Shown piece by piece: positions 22,570 through 31,582 of a DNA stretch of 53,114 bases. Within the stretch, counting starts at the first letter, position 1; the number at the start of each line of letters is the position of its first letter. Under the pieces are notes generated by a model. The model searched no databases. It worked only from the letters and a program-made list of their open reading frames with translations, and was not told where the DNA came from. The DNA is taken from positions 1-53,114 of the forward strand of contig JACPFM010000023.1 in assembly GCA_016182965.1 (NCBI GenBank), in the 5' to 3' direction. A program made the translations under genes and the position numbers. This stretch comes from Deltaproteobacteria bacterium. Lineage in GTDB: Bacteria; Myxococcota_A; Polyangia; Polyangiales; JADJMO01.

Positions 22570-25407
22570 ATGCGACGGAACACGTGGGTGCTCGGCGGGG
22601 TGTCGGTCTCCATCCTCGCGCTCTTCGCGGCGCACGGCTGCGGCAAGGACCCCGACACGCCGACGCCCACCCGCCCGGCCTACGCGCACGACGACATCGA
22701 CGCGGTGCCGACGACCGAGCGCGTCGTGCTCCCCGCGCTGCAAGAGCCGGTGCGCGTCATCCGCGACAAGCGCGGGATGATCCACGTCTACGCGCGCAAC
22801 CTCCACGACGCCGCCCTCGCCCAGGGTTTCCTGATGGCGCGCGATCGCGCGCCGCAGATGGAGCTCTTGCGCCGGGTCGCCGAGGGGCGCCTCGCCGCGG
22901 CGCTCGGGCAGCTCGACACCTCCCTCGCCGCGCGCGACATCACCATGCGCGCGATGGGCCTTCGGCGCACCGCCGACAAGTACTACGCGTCGCTGAAGGA
23001 CGGCTCCGACGCGAAGGTGATCGTCGACGGCTTCGCGCAGGGCGTGACCGCGTTCTACCGCGACCTTCGCAGCAAGAAGGCGCAGATCCCCAACGGCTGG
23101 CTGGTCATCCCGCGCGAGAAGTACACCGACTGGGAGCCGCAATCGACGCTGGCGATCGCGCGGCTGCAGACCTGGTCGCTCTCCTACTGGGGAGACGACG
23201 AGCTCGAGTACACCGAGACGCTGCAGAAGGCGCAAGACACGTTCAAGTCCGGCGCCGCCGACGCCGCGCTCGCCAAGCGCGCGGGCTTCGCCGTCGACGC
23301 GCTGCGCTTCGAGCCGCTCGAGAAGCGGACGGTCATCGACGGCCCCGCACCCACCGCGCCGGCCTTCCGCGACCTGCGGCCGGGCGGCGTCGCCGCGCCG
23401 CGCGTCTCGCCGGCCCTGTGGGCGAGCGTCCGCCCGACGCTCGCGGCGATGAAGGCGACGCGCGACTTCATGGGCAAGGGCGGCTGGTCGTCGAACAACT
23501 GGGCGGTCTCGCCGCAGAAGAGCCAGAGCGGCGCGGCGATGGTCGCCAGCGATCCGCACCTCGGGCGGCTGGCGTCGTCGATCTTCTACATGAGCGCCCT
23601 GCACGTGCTCTCCGACGATCCGTCGAAGCGCTTCGACGTCGGAGGGATGGCCTTCGCCGGCATCCCTGGCGTGGTGCTCGGGTTCAACCAGCACATCGCC
23701 TGGGGCGCGACGGTCGCGGCGTTCGACGTGCAGGACGCCTACCGCGACGTGATCAAGGACGGCAAGGTCACGCTGAAGGGCGAAGACGGCAGCCCGCGCA
23801 CCGTGGCCGTCGAGCCGATCAAGGAGCGGATCAACTACGGCAACGGCCCCGACGTCGAGATCACCCTCGAGACCATCCCCGGTCACGGTGTGGTGCTGCC
23901 GACCATCGAGGGCGATCGCTGGGTCGCGCGCAAGGGCGACGAGGCGCTCGCCATGCGCTGGACGGGCATGGAGCCGTCCGGCGAGTTCGAGGCGTTCATG
24001 GCGCTCAACCGGGCCAAGAGCGTCGACGAGGCGTTAACGGCGATGCTGCCGTTCCAGGTCGGCGCGCAGAACTTCGTCTTCGCCGACGACGAGGGGCACA
24101 TCGGCTACACCACCCACAGCTGGGTGCCGACGCGTCCCAAGGCCGCGCTCGCGTGGGACGCCAAGGCATGGAGCGGGCAGCTGCCCTGCCTGGTGATGCC
24201 CGGCGACGCCGGCCTCGAATGGAACGGCCGCCTGACCGACGCGCAGCTGCCGCACGCGAAGGATCCGGCGGCGGGCTACGTCGCCACCGCGAACAGCGAC
24301 CAGTACGGCTTCACCTTCGACAACGACCCGTCGAACGATCCGTTCTTCCTCGCGTGCAACTGGGACTACGGCCTCCGCCAGAAGCGCGCGCGCGACCTGC
24401 TCGACGCGAAGGACAAGCACGATCTCGCCGACATGGCGCGCATCCAGGGCGACGCGAGGAGCCCGCTCGGCGCGCGCGTGGGCCGCTTCTTCATCGACGT
24501 CCTCGAGCGGGCCGAGTCCACCCGCCTCGGCGTCAAGCCGGTCGCGGAGCTCGAGGCGCTGGTGAAGGATCCGCGCTACGACGTCGCGCGCGTCCAGTAC
24601 GTGCTGTCCATCCTGAAGTCGTGGAGGGACAAGGCGGACTTCGACACGCCGGCCGCGGTGGTGGTGGCCGGAGACACGCCGCCGACCGGCGACGACGTGA
24701 CCGCCAGCCAGGCGACGCTGGTCTTCAACGCCGCGATGATCGCCTTGCACAACCGCGCGCTCGACGACGAGTGGACCGCGATGGGCAAGCCGCCGTGGGG
24801 CCGCGACTTCCGCACAAAGACGCTGCTCCGCATGCTCGAGAAGCCGGAGAAGCTCGCGACCGACGACGGCAGCGGCGAGTCGGCCCTGTGGGACGATCTC
24901 GCGACCAAGGACGTGGTCGAGACGCGCGATCAGCAGATGCTGCTGTCGCTCCTCGAGGCGCTCGACTGGCTGGTGAAGACCTACGGCGCCGATCCCGACA
25001 AGTGGCGTTGGGGCCTCGCGCACGCGATCACCTTCAAGACGCTGCTCACCGGCACCGAGCGTCAGCTCTCCATCCCCGGCCCCGCCGACGGCTTCCCGGA
25101 CGCCGGGTTCCCGCGGCACGGCGACGAGGGCGTCCTCGATCGCGCCGACTACGGCCTGGGCAACCCGGGCGGCCGCTTCAAGTTCACCTACTCGAGCGGC
25201 CCGGCGCAGCGCTTCGTGGCGCAGCTCGCCAAGGGCGCGCTCGAGATCCGCAACGCGCTCCCGGGCGGCAACGTGTGGCGTCCGGGCGAGAAGAACTTCG
25301 ACGACGAGGCGCAGCTCTGGCGCAGAAACCAGAACGCCAAGGTGGTCTTCACGCCCGGCGAGGTCGTCCCCGAGGCCGCCGTGCGCATCGATCTCGCGCC
25401 CTTCTGA
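22570..25407 (+). CDS. Penicillin acylase-family (Ntn-hydrolase) lipoprotein
   Basis: A 945-residue precursor of the S45 family, which includes penicillin G acylases and AHL/lipopeptide acylases. The leader RRNTWVLGGVSVSILALFAAHGC suggests a lipoprotein (Cys24). The alpha-subunit region begins with VRVIRDKRGMIHVYA and ALAQGFLMARDRAPQMELLRR. The self-cleavage site is GGWSSNNWAVSP, making Ser308 the new N-terminal nucleophile of the beta subunit. FVFADDEGHIGYTTHSWVPTR and the late TYSSGPAQRFVA region fit the family. The substrate cannot be read from sequence; quorum-signal, lipopeptide or antibiotic side chains are possibilities. The length is above the usual 750-850 residues because of insertions in the beta part (about 600-760). 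Confidence 0.92.
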   Translation: MRRNTWVLGGVSVSILALFAAHGCGKDPDTPTPTRPAYAHDDIDAVPTTERVVLPALQEPVRVIRDKRGMIHVYARNLHDAALAQGFLMARDRAPQMELLRRVAEGRLAAALGQLDTSLAARDITMRAMGLRRTADKYYASLKDGSDAKVIVDGFAQGVTAFYRDLRSKKAQIPNGWLVIPREKYTDWEPQSTLAIARLQTWSLSYWGDDELEYTETLQKAQDTFKSGAADAALAKRAGFAVDALRFEPLEKRTVIDGPAPTAPAFRDLRPGGVAAPRVSPALWASVRPTLAAMKATRDFMGKGGWSSNNWAVSPQKSQSGAAMVASDPHLGRLASSIFYMSALHVLSDDPSKRFDVGGMAFAGIPGVVLGFNQHIAWGATVAAFDVQDAYRDVIKDGKVTLKGEDGSPRTVAVEPIKERINYGNGPDVEITLETIPGHGVVLPTIEGDRWVARKGDEALAMRWTGMEPSGEFEAFMALNRAKSVDEALTAMLPFQVGAQNFVFADDEGHIGYTTHSWVPTRPKAALAWDAKAWSGQLPCLVMPGDAGLEWNGRLTDAQLPHAKDPAAGYVATANSDQYGFTFDNDPSNDPFFLACNWDYGLRQKRARDLLDAKDKHDLADMARIQGDARSPLGARVGRFFIDVLERAESTRLGVKPVAELEALVKDPRYDVARVQYVLSILKSWRDKADFDTPAAVVVAGDTPPTGDDVTASQATLVFNAAMIALHNRALDDEWTAMGKPPWGRDFRTKTLLRMLEKPEKLATDDGSGESALWDDLATKDVVETRDQQMLLSLLEALDWLVKTYGADPDKWRWGLAHAITFKTLLTGTERQLSIPGPADGFPDAGFPRHGDEGVLDRADYGLGNPGGRFKFTYSSGPAQRFVAQLAKGALEIRNALPGGNVWRPGEKNFDDEAQLWRRNQNAKVVFTPGEVVPEAAVRIDLAPF

Positions 25408-26466
25408 TCACTCCCTCAGGGCGTCCCAGAACGCCGCGAGATCGGCGGGCAGCGGCGCGCGGATCGTCACGCGCTCGCGCGGGTTCGACGGGTGCGGCAG
25501 CACCAGCTCGTGCGCGTGCAGCGCGTGGCGCGGCAGCTCGAGGAGCGCCTGATCCTCCTCGGTGAGCGTCCCGTCGGCGCCGCGCGCGAACAGCTCGTCG
25601 TCGGGGCCGTACAGTTTGTCGCCGACGATCGGCGTGCCGATCGCGGCGAGGTGAGCGCGGATCTGGTGCTGACGCCCGGTCTCGAGCTCGCACCGAACGA
25701 GCGCGTAGCGTCGCGTCGGGTCGCCCGGGCGCGCGCGCGCGCCGAGGATCTCGAAGCGCGTGGCCGCCCACAGCGCGTCGCGCTCGCCGTCGGCCACGCG
25801 CATCTTCACGCGGAAGCGGTGCCGATCGTCGAGCTTGAGCGCGTGGGTCACCCGGAATTCCTGCTCGGGCGGCACGCCCCAGGTGATCGCCAGATAGGTC
25901 TTGTCGACCTTCGCGCGCACCCCCTCGCGCTCTTCGGTGCGCTCCTCGAGCATGCGCTTCACGTAGCGCTCGGCCTCGCGGTCCTTGGCGAGGAGCAGCG
26001 CGCCGGAGGTCTCGCGATCGATGCGGTGGCAGAGCGCGAGGAGCTCGCCCGGGCGCGCGCGCGCGAGCAGCGCGGTCACCGTCTTGTGGTGGTAGCGCGC
26101 GGTCGGGTGGACCGGCAGGCCGGGCGGCTTGTCGATCGCGAGCAGGCGATCGTCCTCGTGGATGACCGGGCACTCGAGCGGGACCTCCGGCTCCTCGAAC
26201 GGCGGGCGCCACAGCAGGATGACGTCGCCCTCGCGCACCCGATCGTTCGAGCGCAGCTTGCGCCCCTCGGGCGTGAACGCGCCGGCGGTGACGACGACCT
26301 GGGCGCGGGTGCGGCTCATCCGCTGGAAGGTCTGGACCACCACGCGATCGAGGCGCCACCGCGCCCACTCCCTGGGCACGCGCACCACGGTCAGGGTGGC
26401 GGCCGGATCGACCACCTCGGGGCGCACGAAGCTCTCGACGCTCTTCTCGGCCTCCTTGTCGCGCAT
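25408..26466 (-). CDS. RluA-family pseudouridine synthase
   Basis: Enzymes of this family isomerise uridine to pseudouridine in 23S rRNA or tRNA. The 352-residue protein has an N-terminal S4 RNA-binding domain (WRLDRVVVQTFQRMSRTRAQVVVTAGAF...NDRVREGDVI), the RluA core with LLAIDKPPGLPVHPTARY, and the catalytic aspartate in CHRIDRETSGALLLAK. KTYLAITWG and CELETGRQHQIRAHLAAIGTPIVGDKLYG follow. The frame is open upstream to 27090, but the ATG giving MRDKEAEK is chosen because the rest lies antisense to ddl. Its stop codon touches that of the acylase gene (convergent). The target nucleotide cannot be assigned. Confidence 0.93.
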   Translation of the reverse strand: MRDKEAEKSVESFVRPEVVDPAATLTVVRVPREWARWRLDRVVVQTFQRMSRTRAQVVVTAGAFTPEGRKLRSNDRVREGDVILLWRPPFEEPEVPLECPVIHEDDRLLAIDKPPGLPVHPTARYHHKTVTALLARARPGELLALCHRIDRETSGALLLAKDREAERYVKRMLEERTEEREGVRAKVDKTYLAITWGVPPEQEFRVTHALKLDDRHRFRVKMRVADGERDALWAATRFEILGARARPGDPTRRYALVRCELETGRQHQIRAHLAAIGTPIVGDKLYGPDDELFARGADGTLTEEDQALLELPRHALHAHELVLPHPSNPRERVTIRAPLPADLAAFWDALRE

Positions 26467-26593
26467 CTTTCCGTTCTCGACCGTTCCCGGGCGTCCGTTC
26501 GGCGGGCGGGCGGGACCCCGCCCTTCCGCCCCCTCGCCTGCAGCTTGATACTCCGCGCGCGCGTTCGGTGCTAACAACCGGTCCCAACCCGGC

Positions 26594-27634
26594 ATGATGC
26601 GCACCTCGGCCTCGTCGCTCCCCCCTCCCTTCCCCAACGCGCTCCGCATCGCCGTCGTCCAGGGCGGCCCGTCGTCGGAGGCCGAGGTCAGCCGGGTGTC
26701 GGCCGCGGGCGTCGCCGCCGCTCTCGCTCGCAAGGGCCACGACGTCACGCGCCTCGAGCTCGACGACAAGCTGCCGGCGAACCTCCTCGCCGCGCAGTGG
26801 GACGTCGTGTTCCCGGTGGTCCACGGGGCGGTCGGCGAAGACGGGTGCCTGCAGGGCCTCCTCGAGCTGCTGCGTCTGCCGTACGTCGGCGCGGGCGTGC
26901 TCGCCTCGGCGCTCGCCAACGACAAGGTGCAAGCGAAGGTCGCGTTCCGCGCGGCCGGGCTGCCGGTCGCCGCCGAGATCGTGCTGCGCGACGAAGCGCC
27001 GCGCCCGAGGCTGGCCGCGCGCGTGATCGAGCAGCTCGGGCGATCGGTGGTGATCAAGCCGGCCACCCAGGGCTCCGGGCTCGGCGTCACCTTGCTGCCG
27101 GAGCTCGCCGGCGCAGACGACCCGAAGCTCGTCGCCGCGCTCGATCAGGCGTTCGCCCTCGACGACGCGGTCCTCGTCGAGCGGTTCCATCGCGGCCGCG
27201 AGATCACCTGCGGCGTGCTGCACGTCCACGGCTTCGCGCCGCGGGCGCTGCCGCCGACGGAGATCCGCTCGAAGGCCGCCGAGTGGTACGACTTCCAGTC
27301 TCGCTACGGCACCGGGGGCTCGGAGCACCTGTGCCCCGCGCCGCTCGATCCGGCGACCGCGGCGCGCGTGCAGGAGGTCGCGGTCGCGGCGCACCGCGCG
27401 CTCGGCGTGCGCGATCTCTCGCGCTGCGATTTCGTCGTCGGTCCGGGCGGAGCCGACGCGGAGGTGATCCTCCTCGAGGTCAACACCATCCCCGGCATGA
27501 CGCCGACCAGCCTCTTCCCCGAGGCCGCAGGCGTCGCCGGCACGCCCTTCGACGAGCTGTGCGATGCGCTGGCTCACGGCGCGCGCGCCCGCGGCACGCG
27601 TCGCGTGAACGCCGCGGTCGCGTTCCCGACCTGA
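26594..27634 (+). CDS. ddl: D-alanine-D-alanine ligase-type ATP-grasp enzyme
   Basis: Ddl joins two D-alanines with ATP for peptidoglycan synthesis. The 346-residue protein has RIAVVQGGPSSEAEVS (N-terminal Gly loop and catalytic Glu), VFPVVHGAVGEDGCLQGLLELLRLPYVGAG, the ATP-grasp lysines in RSVVIKPATQGSGLGV, and the metal-binding EVNTIPGMTPTSLFP near the end. GSGLGV replaces the more common GSSxGV loop. The N-terminal 15 residues are a Pro/Ser tail, and two adjacent ATG codons begin the gene. It stands alone, away from the mur/fts cluster, so it may be one of several Ddl copies. Neighbouring VanY-type and MepA-type genes share the peptidoglycan theme but are not in its operon. Confidence 0.92.
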   Translation: MMRTSASSLPPPFPNALRIAVVQGGPSSEAEVSRVSAAGVAAALARKGHDVTRLELDDKLPANLLAAQWDVVFPVVHGAVGEDGCLQGLLELLRLPYVGAGVLASALANDKVQAKVAFRAAGLPVAAEIVLRDEAPRPRLAARVIEQLGRSVVIKPATQGSGLGVTLLPELAGADDPKLVAALDQAFALDDAVLVERFHRGREITCGVLHVHGFAPRALPPTEIRSKAAEWYDFQSRYGTGGSEHLCPAPLDPATAARVQEVAVAAHRALGVRDLSRCDFVVGPGGADAEVILLEVNTIPGMTPTSLFPEAAGVAGTPFDELCDALAHGARARGTRRVNAAVAFPT

Positions 27635-27683
27635 CGCGAGCACGACGACCGTTCGCGAGGCGGTGGCGCCGACGAGCCAATGG

Positions 27684-27689
27684 TAGGCT
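27684..27689 (+). promoter_or_regulatory. TAGGCT -10-like element for the UbiB-family gene
   Basis: GGTAGGCT ends only 6 bp before the ATG. With normal spacing from -10 to start site, the transcript would begin at the start codon and be leaderless. No clear -35 is seen. Confidence 0.35.
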
Positions 27690-27695
27690 CCTTCG

Positions 27696-29552
27696 ATGGC
27701 CGCTGCGGATCAGACCCCGGGCAACGACGAGACCCGCTCGTCGCCGGCGTCGGAGCGCGCCCCGCGCGTGCGCACGCTCGCGGGGCTCGGCGGCTCGCCG
27801 TCCGAGCCGTCGCCGCGCTTCTCGGCGGCCGGTCAGCGCCACAAGAGCTATCGGCCCGACGCCCTCAAGCGGCGCCGGTTCCTCAAGGCGTACTACGTCA
27901 CCTTCGTCGTCATCGCGAGCTACCTCTGGCTCAAGGCGAAGGCCAAGCTGCTCGGCACCACCTATGGCGATCGCGAGATCGCCGAGGTCCACCAGCGCAA
28001 CGCCAAGCGCATCGAGCGCGCGCTCCTCGAGCTGCAGGGCCTGTTCATCAAGGTCGGGCAGATGCTCTCGATCCTCGCCGGCTTCCTCCCGGCGGAGTTC
28101 CGCGACGAGCTCGAGGGCATGCAGGATCAGGTGCCGCCGCGCCCCTTCGAGGAGATCGAGGCGCGCATCGTCAAGGAGCTCGGCAAGCGGCCCGACGAGG
28201 TCTTCGCCTCGTTCAACCGCACGCCCCTCGCCTCCGCGTCGCTCGGGCAGGTGCACGAGGCGCTGACGCACGAGGGCCGCCGCGTGGCCGTGAAGGTGCA
28301 GCACCACGGCATCGAGGAGGTCGTGCGCCTCGACCTGCACACCATCCGCCAGATCATGCGGATCGTGCAGTGGTTCGTGCCGGTGCAGGGGCTCGACAAC
28401 TACTACCGCGAGATCCGCCAGCTCTTGCTCGAGGAGCTCGACTTCGCGCGCGAGGCGCAGAACATCGCGCGCATCCGCGCGAACTTCAGCCCCGGCGTGC
28501 CGCGGCACGGCGACGTCGAGTCGCACGTCGAGACGCCGGAGGTGATCGCGGAGCTGTCGACCTCGCGCGTGCTGACGCTCACGTTCGTCGAGGGCGTGAA
28601 GGTCGGCGCGGTCGACGAGCTCGATCGCCTGAAGATCGATCGCAAGCTGCTCGCGAAGCAGATCGTGCACGCGTTCTGCCAGATGATCTTCGTCGACGGC
28701 GTCTACCACGCCGATCCGCACCCCGGGAACCTGCTCGTCCAGAAGCAGGCCGACGGCACCGCGCGCCTGATCCTCATCGACTTCGGCGCGATGGCCGAGC
28801 TGTCGCAGCCGATGCGCGAGGGCATCCCGGAGTTCCTCGAGGGCGTCCTCCGCCGCGACACCGACCGCCTGATCAAGGCGATGCGCAAGATGGGCTTCCT
28901 CTCGTACGGGAGCGATCAGGCGGTCGTCGAGAAGGTCATCGATCACTTCCACCGCAAGTTCCAGGACGAGGTGCGCATCGAGTCGTTGAACCTGAAGGAC
29001 ATCAAGATCGACCCGCAGAAGGGGTTCGAGAACCTGATGGACCTGCGGAGCATGAACGTCGGGCTCAAGGAGCTGAGCTCGTCGATCCACGTCCCGCGCG
29101 ACTGGGTGCTCCTCGAGCGCACGCTGCTGCTCCTGACCGGGACCTGCACCCTGCTCGACCCGGACATGAACCCGATGCAGATCGTCCGCCCCTACCTCGA
29201 GCGCTTCGTGCTCGGAAACCGGGACTGGACGCAGATCGCCATCGAGGCCGTGCGCGACACCGCGCTCAAGGCGGTCGGCCTGCCCGAGGCGATCGACAAC
29301 TACATCAAGCGCGCGCTGCGCGGCGAGCTCGAGATCAAGGTGCGCGGCGTCCGCGAGGGCCTCGACGGCATCTACGCGCTCGGGCGGCAGGCGATGTACC
29401 TCGCCGCGGCGATGACGTTCGGCGGCGCCGCCCTGTGGCTCGACGTGCAGCACGGCCGCACCGATCTGGCCAAGGCGCTGCTGTGGCCCGCCGGGCTGTT
29501 CGCGTTCCTCTTCCTGCTGCTGTCGCTGACCGAGCGCCCGCGCCGTCGCTGA
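27696..29552 (+). CDS. ABC1/UbiB-family atypical kinase
   Basis: UbiB-family proteins are membrane-associated atypical kinases/ATPases needed for ubiquinone synthesis in E. coli and, in other bacteria, linked to lipid and quinone homeostasis. The 618-residue product shows the family KxGQ motif (GLFIKVGQMLSIL), the Ala-rich loop PLASASLGQVHEA, AVKVQHHGIEE, VYHADPHPGN and DFGAMAEL. A 70-residue disordered N-terminus precedes YYVTFVVIASYLWL, a hydrophobic segment. The C-terminus ends with two membrane segments (AMYLAAAMTFGGAALWL and LLWPAGLFAFLFLLLSL), as in UbiB. No ubi or men genes are adjacent. A TAGGCT element 6 bp before the ATG suggests leaderless expression. Confidence 0.93.
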   Translation: MAAADQTPGNDETRSSPASERAPRVRTLAGLGGSPSEPSPRFSAAGQRHKSYRPDALKRRRFLKAYYVTFVVIASYLWLKAKAKLLGTTYGDREIAEVHQRNAKRIERALLELQGLFIKVGQMLSILAGFLPAEFRDELEGMQDQVPPRPFEEIEARIVKELGKRPDEVFASFNRTPLASASLGQVHEALTHEGRRVAVKVQHHGIEEVVRLDLHTIRQIMRIVQWFVPVQGLDNYYREIRQLLLEELDFAREAQNIARIRANFSPGVPRHGDVESHVETPEVIAELSTSRVLTLTFVEGVKVGAVDELDRLKIDRKLLAKQIVHAFCQMIFVDGVYHADPHPGNLLVQKQADGTARLILIDFGAMAELSQPMREGIPEFLEGVLRRDTDRLIKAMRKMGFLSYGSDQAVVEKVIDHFHRKFQDEVRIESLNLKDIKIDPQKGFENLMDLRSMNVGLKELSSSIHVPRDWVLLERTLLLLTGTCTLLDPDMNPMQIVRPYLERFVLGNRDWTQIAIEAVRDTALKAVGLPEAIDNYIKRALRGELEIKVRGVREGLDGIYALGRQAMYLAAAMTFGGAALWLDVQHGRTDLAKALLWPAGLFAFLFLLLSLTERPRRR

Positions 29553-29555
29553 GAT

Positions 29556-29586
29556 GAGTCGTCATTCGTCGGTCGTCAGTCGTCAG
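29556..29586. repeat. Left heptad arm flanking the nucleotidyltransferase module
   Basis: GAGTC followed by GTCGTCA, TTCGTCG, GTCGTCA, GTCGTCA units, beginning 3 bp after the UbiB-family stop codon. It has no inverted partner nearby. Its partner in sequence and orientation is the arm at 30473-30505, beyond a two-gene module. Confidence 0.8.
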
Positions 29587-29659
29587 CACGAGACCGAGAT
29601 CGAAGCTCGAAGGTGAACACGGAACCCGGGGACCCCGAGCAACAGCAGCTCGTGCGCGA

Positions 29660-30142
29660 TCACCGAAGCTTCGCGATCGCCGCCCGGAGCACCACGGCGT
29701 CCGCGCGATCCCTATCCCGCATGCCCTCTTTGGTGAGCAGGAGCCCCTCGAGGCTCAGGACGCGGATCGGACGGCCGTCGATCTCGCGTCGCTCGATGAA
29801 CGGTCGCAGCTCCTCCCACGAGTGCCCGCACGCGGCGGGCAGCACGTCGACGGTGAACTCGTCGTTGATGCGAACTGCGTACGGCCCGGACTGGCGGAAG
29901 ATGTCTTCCTCGCCGACGAGCTCGCGCGCGGCGCCATCGGGGAGCTCCGACAGCGCGGCGATCCATTTCCGTGCGTTCTCCGGCGACGGGTCGACGAGGA
30001 TGTCGACGTCCTCGGAGAATCGGACGAATCCATGCGCTGCGATCGCGTAGCCGCCCACGAGAGCCCACGCGACTCCGTGCGCGTCGAGGCGAGCTGCGAG
30101 ATCGAGGACGTCGACCCACGTTGCTGGCCGCGTCGTCTCCAT
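29660..30142 (-). CDS. MNT/AbiEii-type nucleotidyltransferase
   Basis: A 160-residue protein of the minimal nucleotidyltransferase superfamily. The signature is VAWALVGGYAIAAHG followed by FVRFSEDVDILVD: a GG motif and the DxD catalytic pair. It continues with WEELRPFIERREIDG and VLSLEGLLLTKEGMRDRDRADAVVLRAAI, the usual end of AbiEii-like and DUF6036-like proteins. The ATG shares its A with the TGA of the upstream 75-codon gene (TGATG), which signals tight co-translation. Proteins of this class often act as toxins or antitoxins that nucleotidylate tRNA or a partner. That role is inferred here from the pairing, not shown. Confidence 0.85.
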   Translation of the reverse strand: METTRPATWVDVLDLAARLDAHGVAWALVGGYAIAAHGFVRFSEDVDILVDPSPENARKWIAALSELPDGAARELVGEEDIFRQSGPYAVRINDEFTVDVLPAACGHSWEELRPFIERREIDGRPIRVLSLEGLLLTKEGMRDRDRADAVVLRAAIAKLR

Positions 30143-30369
30143 CAGCGGTGTGCTGCGACGATCGCCTCGACCGTCCATCGTTCACGGTCGGCGTTGGCTT
30201 CCTCATGGCTGCGGTAGCGGAAGACGCCCTTCGGCGCCCGCGTACGGTACTGCGCCATCTCGGCAAGCGCGCGCCGCGTCTCCGGGCTCGGCGACGAGCC
30301 AGGCTCGGCGCTGCGGCGCCGGCCGATGACCCGCGCAAAGACCTCACCGGTCAGCGAATCCCGCTCCAT
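30142..30369 (-). CDS. Small basic partner of the nucleotidyltransferase
   Basis: A 75-residue protein, rich in Arg, beginning MERDSLTGEVFARVIGRR. Its end has a recognisable pattern, RAPKGVFRYRSHEEANADRERW, which I recall from small proteins encoded beside nucleotidyltransferases. No catalytic motif is visible. The stop codon overlaps the nucleotidyltransferase start (TGATG). By analogy with other two-gene modules it could be the antitoxin or a regulator. The gene lies wholly inside the segment bounded by heptad arms. Coding potential is supported by the coupling and by absence of a better frame, but its function is unknown. Confidence 0.7.
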   Translation of the reverse strand: MERDSLTGEVFARVIGRRRSAEPGSSPSPETRRALAEMAQYRTRAPKGVFRYRSHEEANADRERWTVEAIVAAHR

Positions 30370-30472
30370 GCACCGACAGCGTAGCGCACGGCGCGATGAG
30401 CGCCGAGCCCCGTCCAGCACGGCCGCACCGGGTTCGCGGCCGCGACCGCCGGCATGGCCCGCGAGGGCGACG

Positions 30473-30505
30473 GACTGACGACTGAAGACTGACGACTGAC
30501 GACTC
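30473..30505. repeat. Right heptad arm flanking the nucleotidyltransferase module
   Basis: Four CTGACGA-type units, one altered to CTGAAGA, end in GACTC. This is the reverse complement of the arm at 29556-29586. It ends 3 bp before the stop codon of the Cys-rich lipoprotein gene on the minus strand. Together the two arms enclose about 886 bp carrying both module genes. Confidence 0.8.
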
Positions 30506-30508
30506 GGA

Positions 30509-31516
30509 TCACTTGCACTGGCCGTCGACGCAGCTCTTGTCGCCGCAGTCGGCCTTGCTCGTGCACTTGGCGGCGATCTCTTCGGGGGCGCGGCAGATCT
30601 TCTCGGTCTCGGAGCAGGAGCCGAGGCGGCTGTCGATCGCCTTGCAGGCGTCGTCGCTCGCGCAGGTGTATTTGCAGAAGCCGTCGACGCACTTCTGGGT
30701 GCCGCTCGTGCACTGCGTGTCGCCCGAGCAGGTCGGATCGGTGCGCGGATCGGGCACGCAGGCGCCGCCGATGCAGCGCTGCTTCGGATCGGGCTTGCCG
30801 TCGGCGCCGAGGCACTGATCGTCGCTCGCGCACCCGGTGGAGCAGCGGCCGTCGACGCACTTCTGCCCCGAAGGGCACGCGGCGCCGCCCGCGAGCGGGC
30901 CGCACGTCGGCTTGCCCTCGACGCAGTAGCCCTTGTCGCCGCAGTCGAAGCCGGTCGGGCACGCCGGCGCGCCGGGGCCGCAGGCCGTCTCGCACTTGCT
31001 GTCGACGCAGAGGCGGCCGGTGCCGCAGTCGCTCGAGTACTTGCAGCTGCACGACGCGCCCTCGCAGGGCGGCGCCGCGACGCACTTGCCGTCGACGCAC
31101 AACGCGCCCGCACCGAGCTTGGTGCAGTCGTCGCCGCTGGCGCAGACGAGGGGCTTCGCCTCGGTGACCGTGGGCGGCGTGCAGAGGCTCTTCTTGCAGA
31201 CGAGGCCCTTCGCGCACTCGCCGTCGGCCTTGCACGGAGCGAGACAGCCGAGATCGGTGCACACCGTGCCGCCGGTGCAAGCGCTGTCGCCGGCCCAGGC
31301 GCAGGGGACGAGGGTCGGCGTGGGGACCGCCTTGCAGCCGTAGCTGTCGCAGTCGAAGCACCCGGTCGAGTCGCACCGGTACCGGGTGTCGCCGCCTCCG
31401 CAGCCGGGCGCGGCCAACGCGAGACCGCCGAGCGCCACCATCGCCAGGGCCGCGCCGAACCGCCAGGGCGAGCGGTGCGGAGGGATCGCGCGTGAAACGG
31501 ACGGCCGGGTCGACAT
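30509..31516 (-). CDS. Cys-rich Dickkopf-like lipoprotein
   Basis: The 335-residue product has a signal segment (WRFGAALAMVALGGLALAAPGC) with a lipobox ending in Cys39. The mature part is a chain of short Cys-rich units such as CTGGTVCTDLGC, CAKGLVCKKSLC, CPSGQKCVDGRC and CTSGTQKCVDGFC. These resemble the Dickkopf N-terminal repeats common in myxobacterial secreted proteins. More than 40 Cys residues probably form disulphides outside the cytoplasm. No enzymatic domain is seen, so it is most likely a surface or adhesive structural protein. GGAGG lies about 10 bp before the ATG, and a -10/-35 pair lies further upstream. Confidence 0.85.
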   Translation of the reverse strand: MSTRPSVSRAIPPHRSPWRFGAALAMVALGGLALAAPGCGGGDTRYRCDSTGCFDCDSYGCKAVPTPTLVPCAWAGDSACTGGTVCTDLGCLAPCKADGECAKGLVCKKSLCTPPTVTEAKPLVCASGDDCTKLGAGALCVDGKCVAAPPCEGASCSCKYSSDCGTGRLCVDSKCETACGPGAPACPTGFDCGDKGYCVEGKPTCGPLAGGAACPSGQKCVDGRCSTGCASDDQCLGADGKPDPKQRCIGGACVPDPRTDPTCSGDTQCTSGTQKCVDGFCKYTCASDDACKAIDSRLGSCSETEKICRAPEEIAAKCTSKADCGDKSCVDGQCK

Positions 31517-31553
31517 GCGGGGGAACCTCCGAGAGGGTTGGGCTCGCGGCTCG

Positions 31554-31582
31554 AGTATTCACGTCTCATGCCGGCCCGGCAA
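31554..31582 (-). promoter_or_regulatory. Putative promoter of the Cys-rich lipoprotein gene
   Basis: On the minus strand TTGCCG (31582-31577) and AATACT (31559-31554) are separated by 17 bp, each matching four of six sigma-70 consensus positions. The leader would be about 30 nt and includes the GGAGG site. Confidence 0.4.

Noticed and set aside
29556..30505. Target-site duplication around the heptad-bounded module
   Set aside because: The bases outside the two arms share at most GAT, which is too short to count as a duplication.
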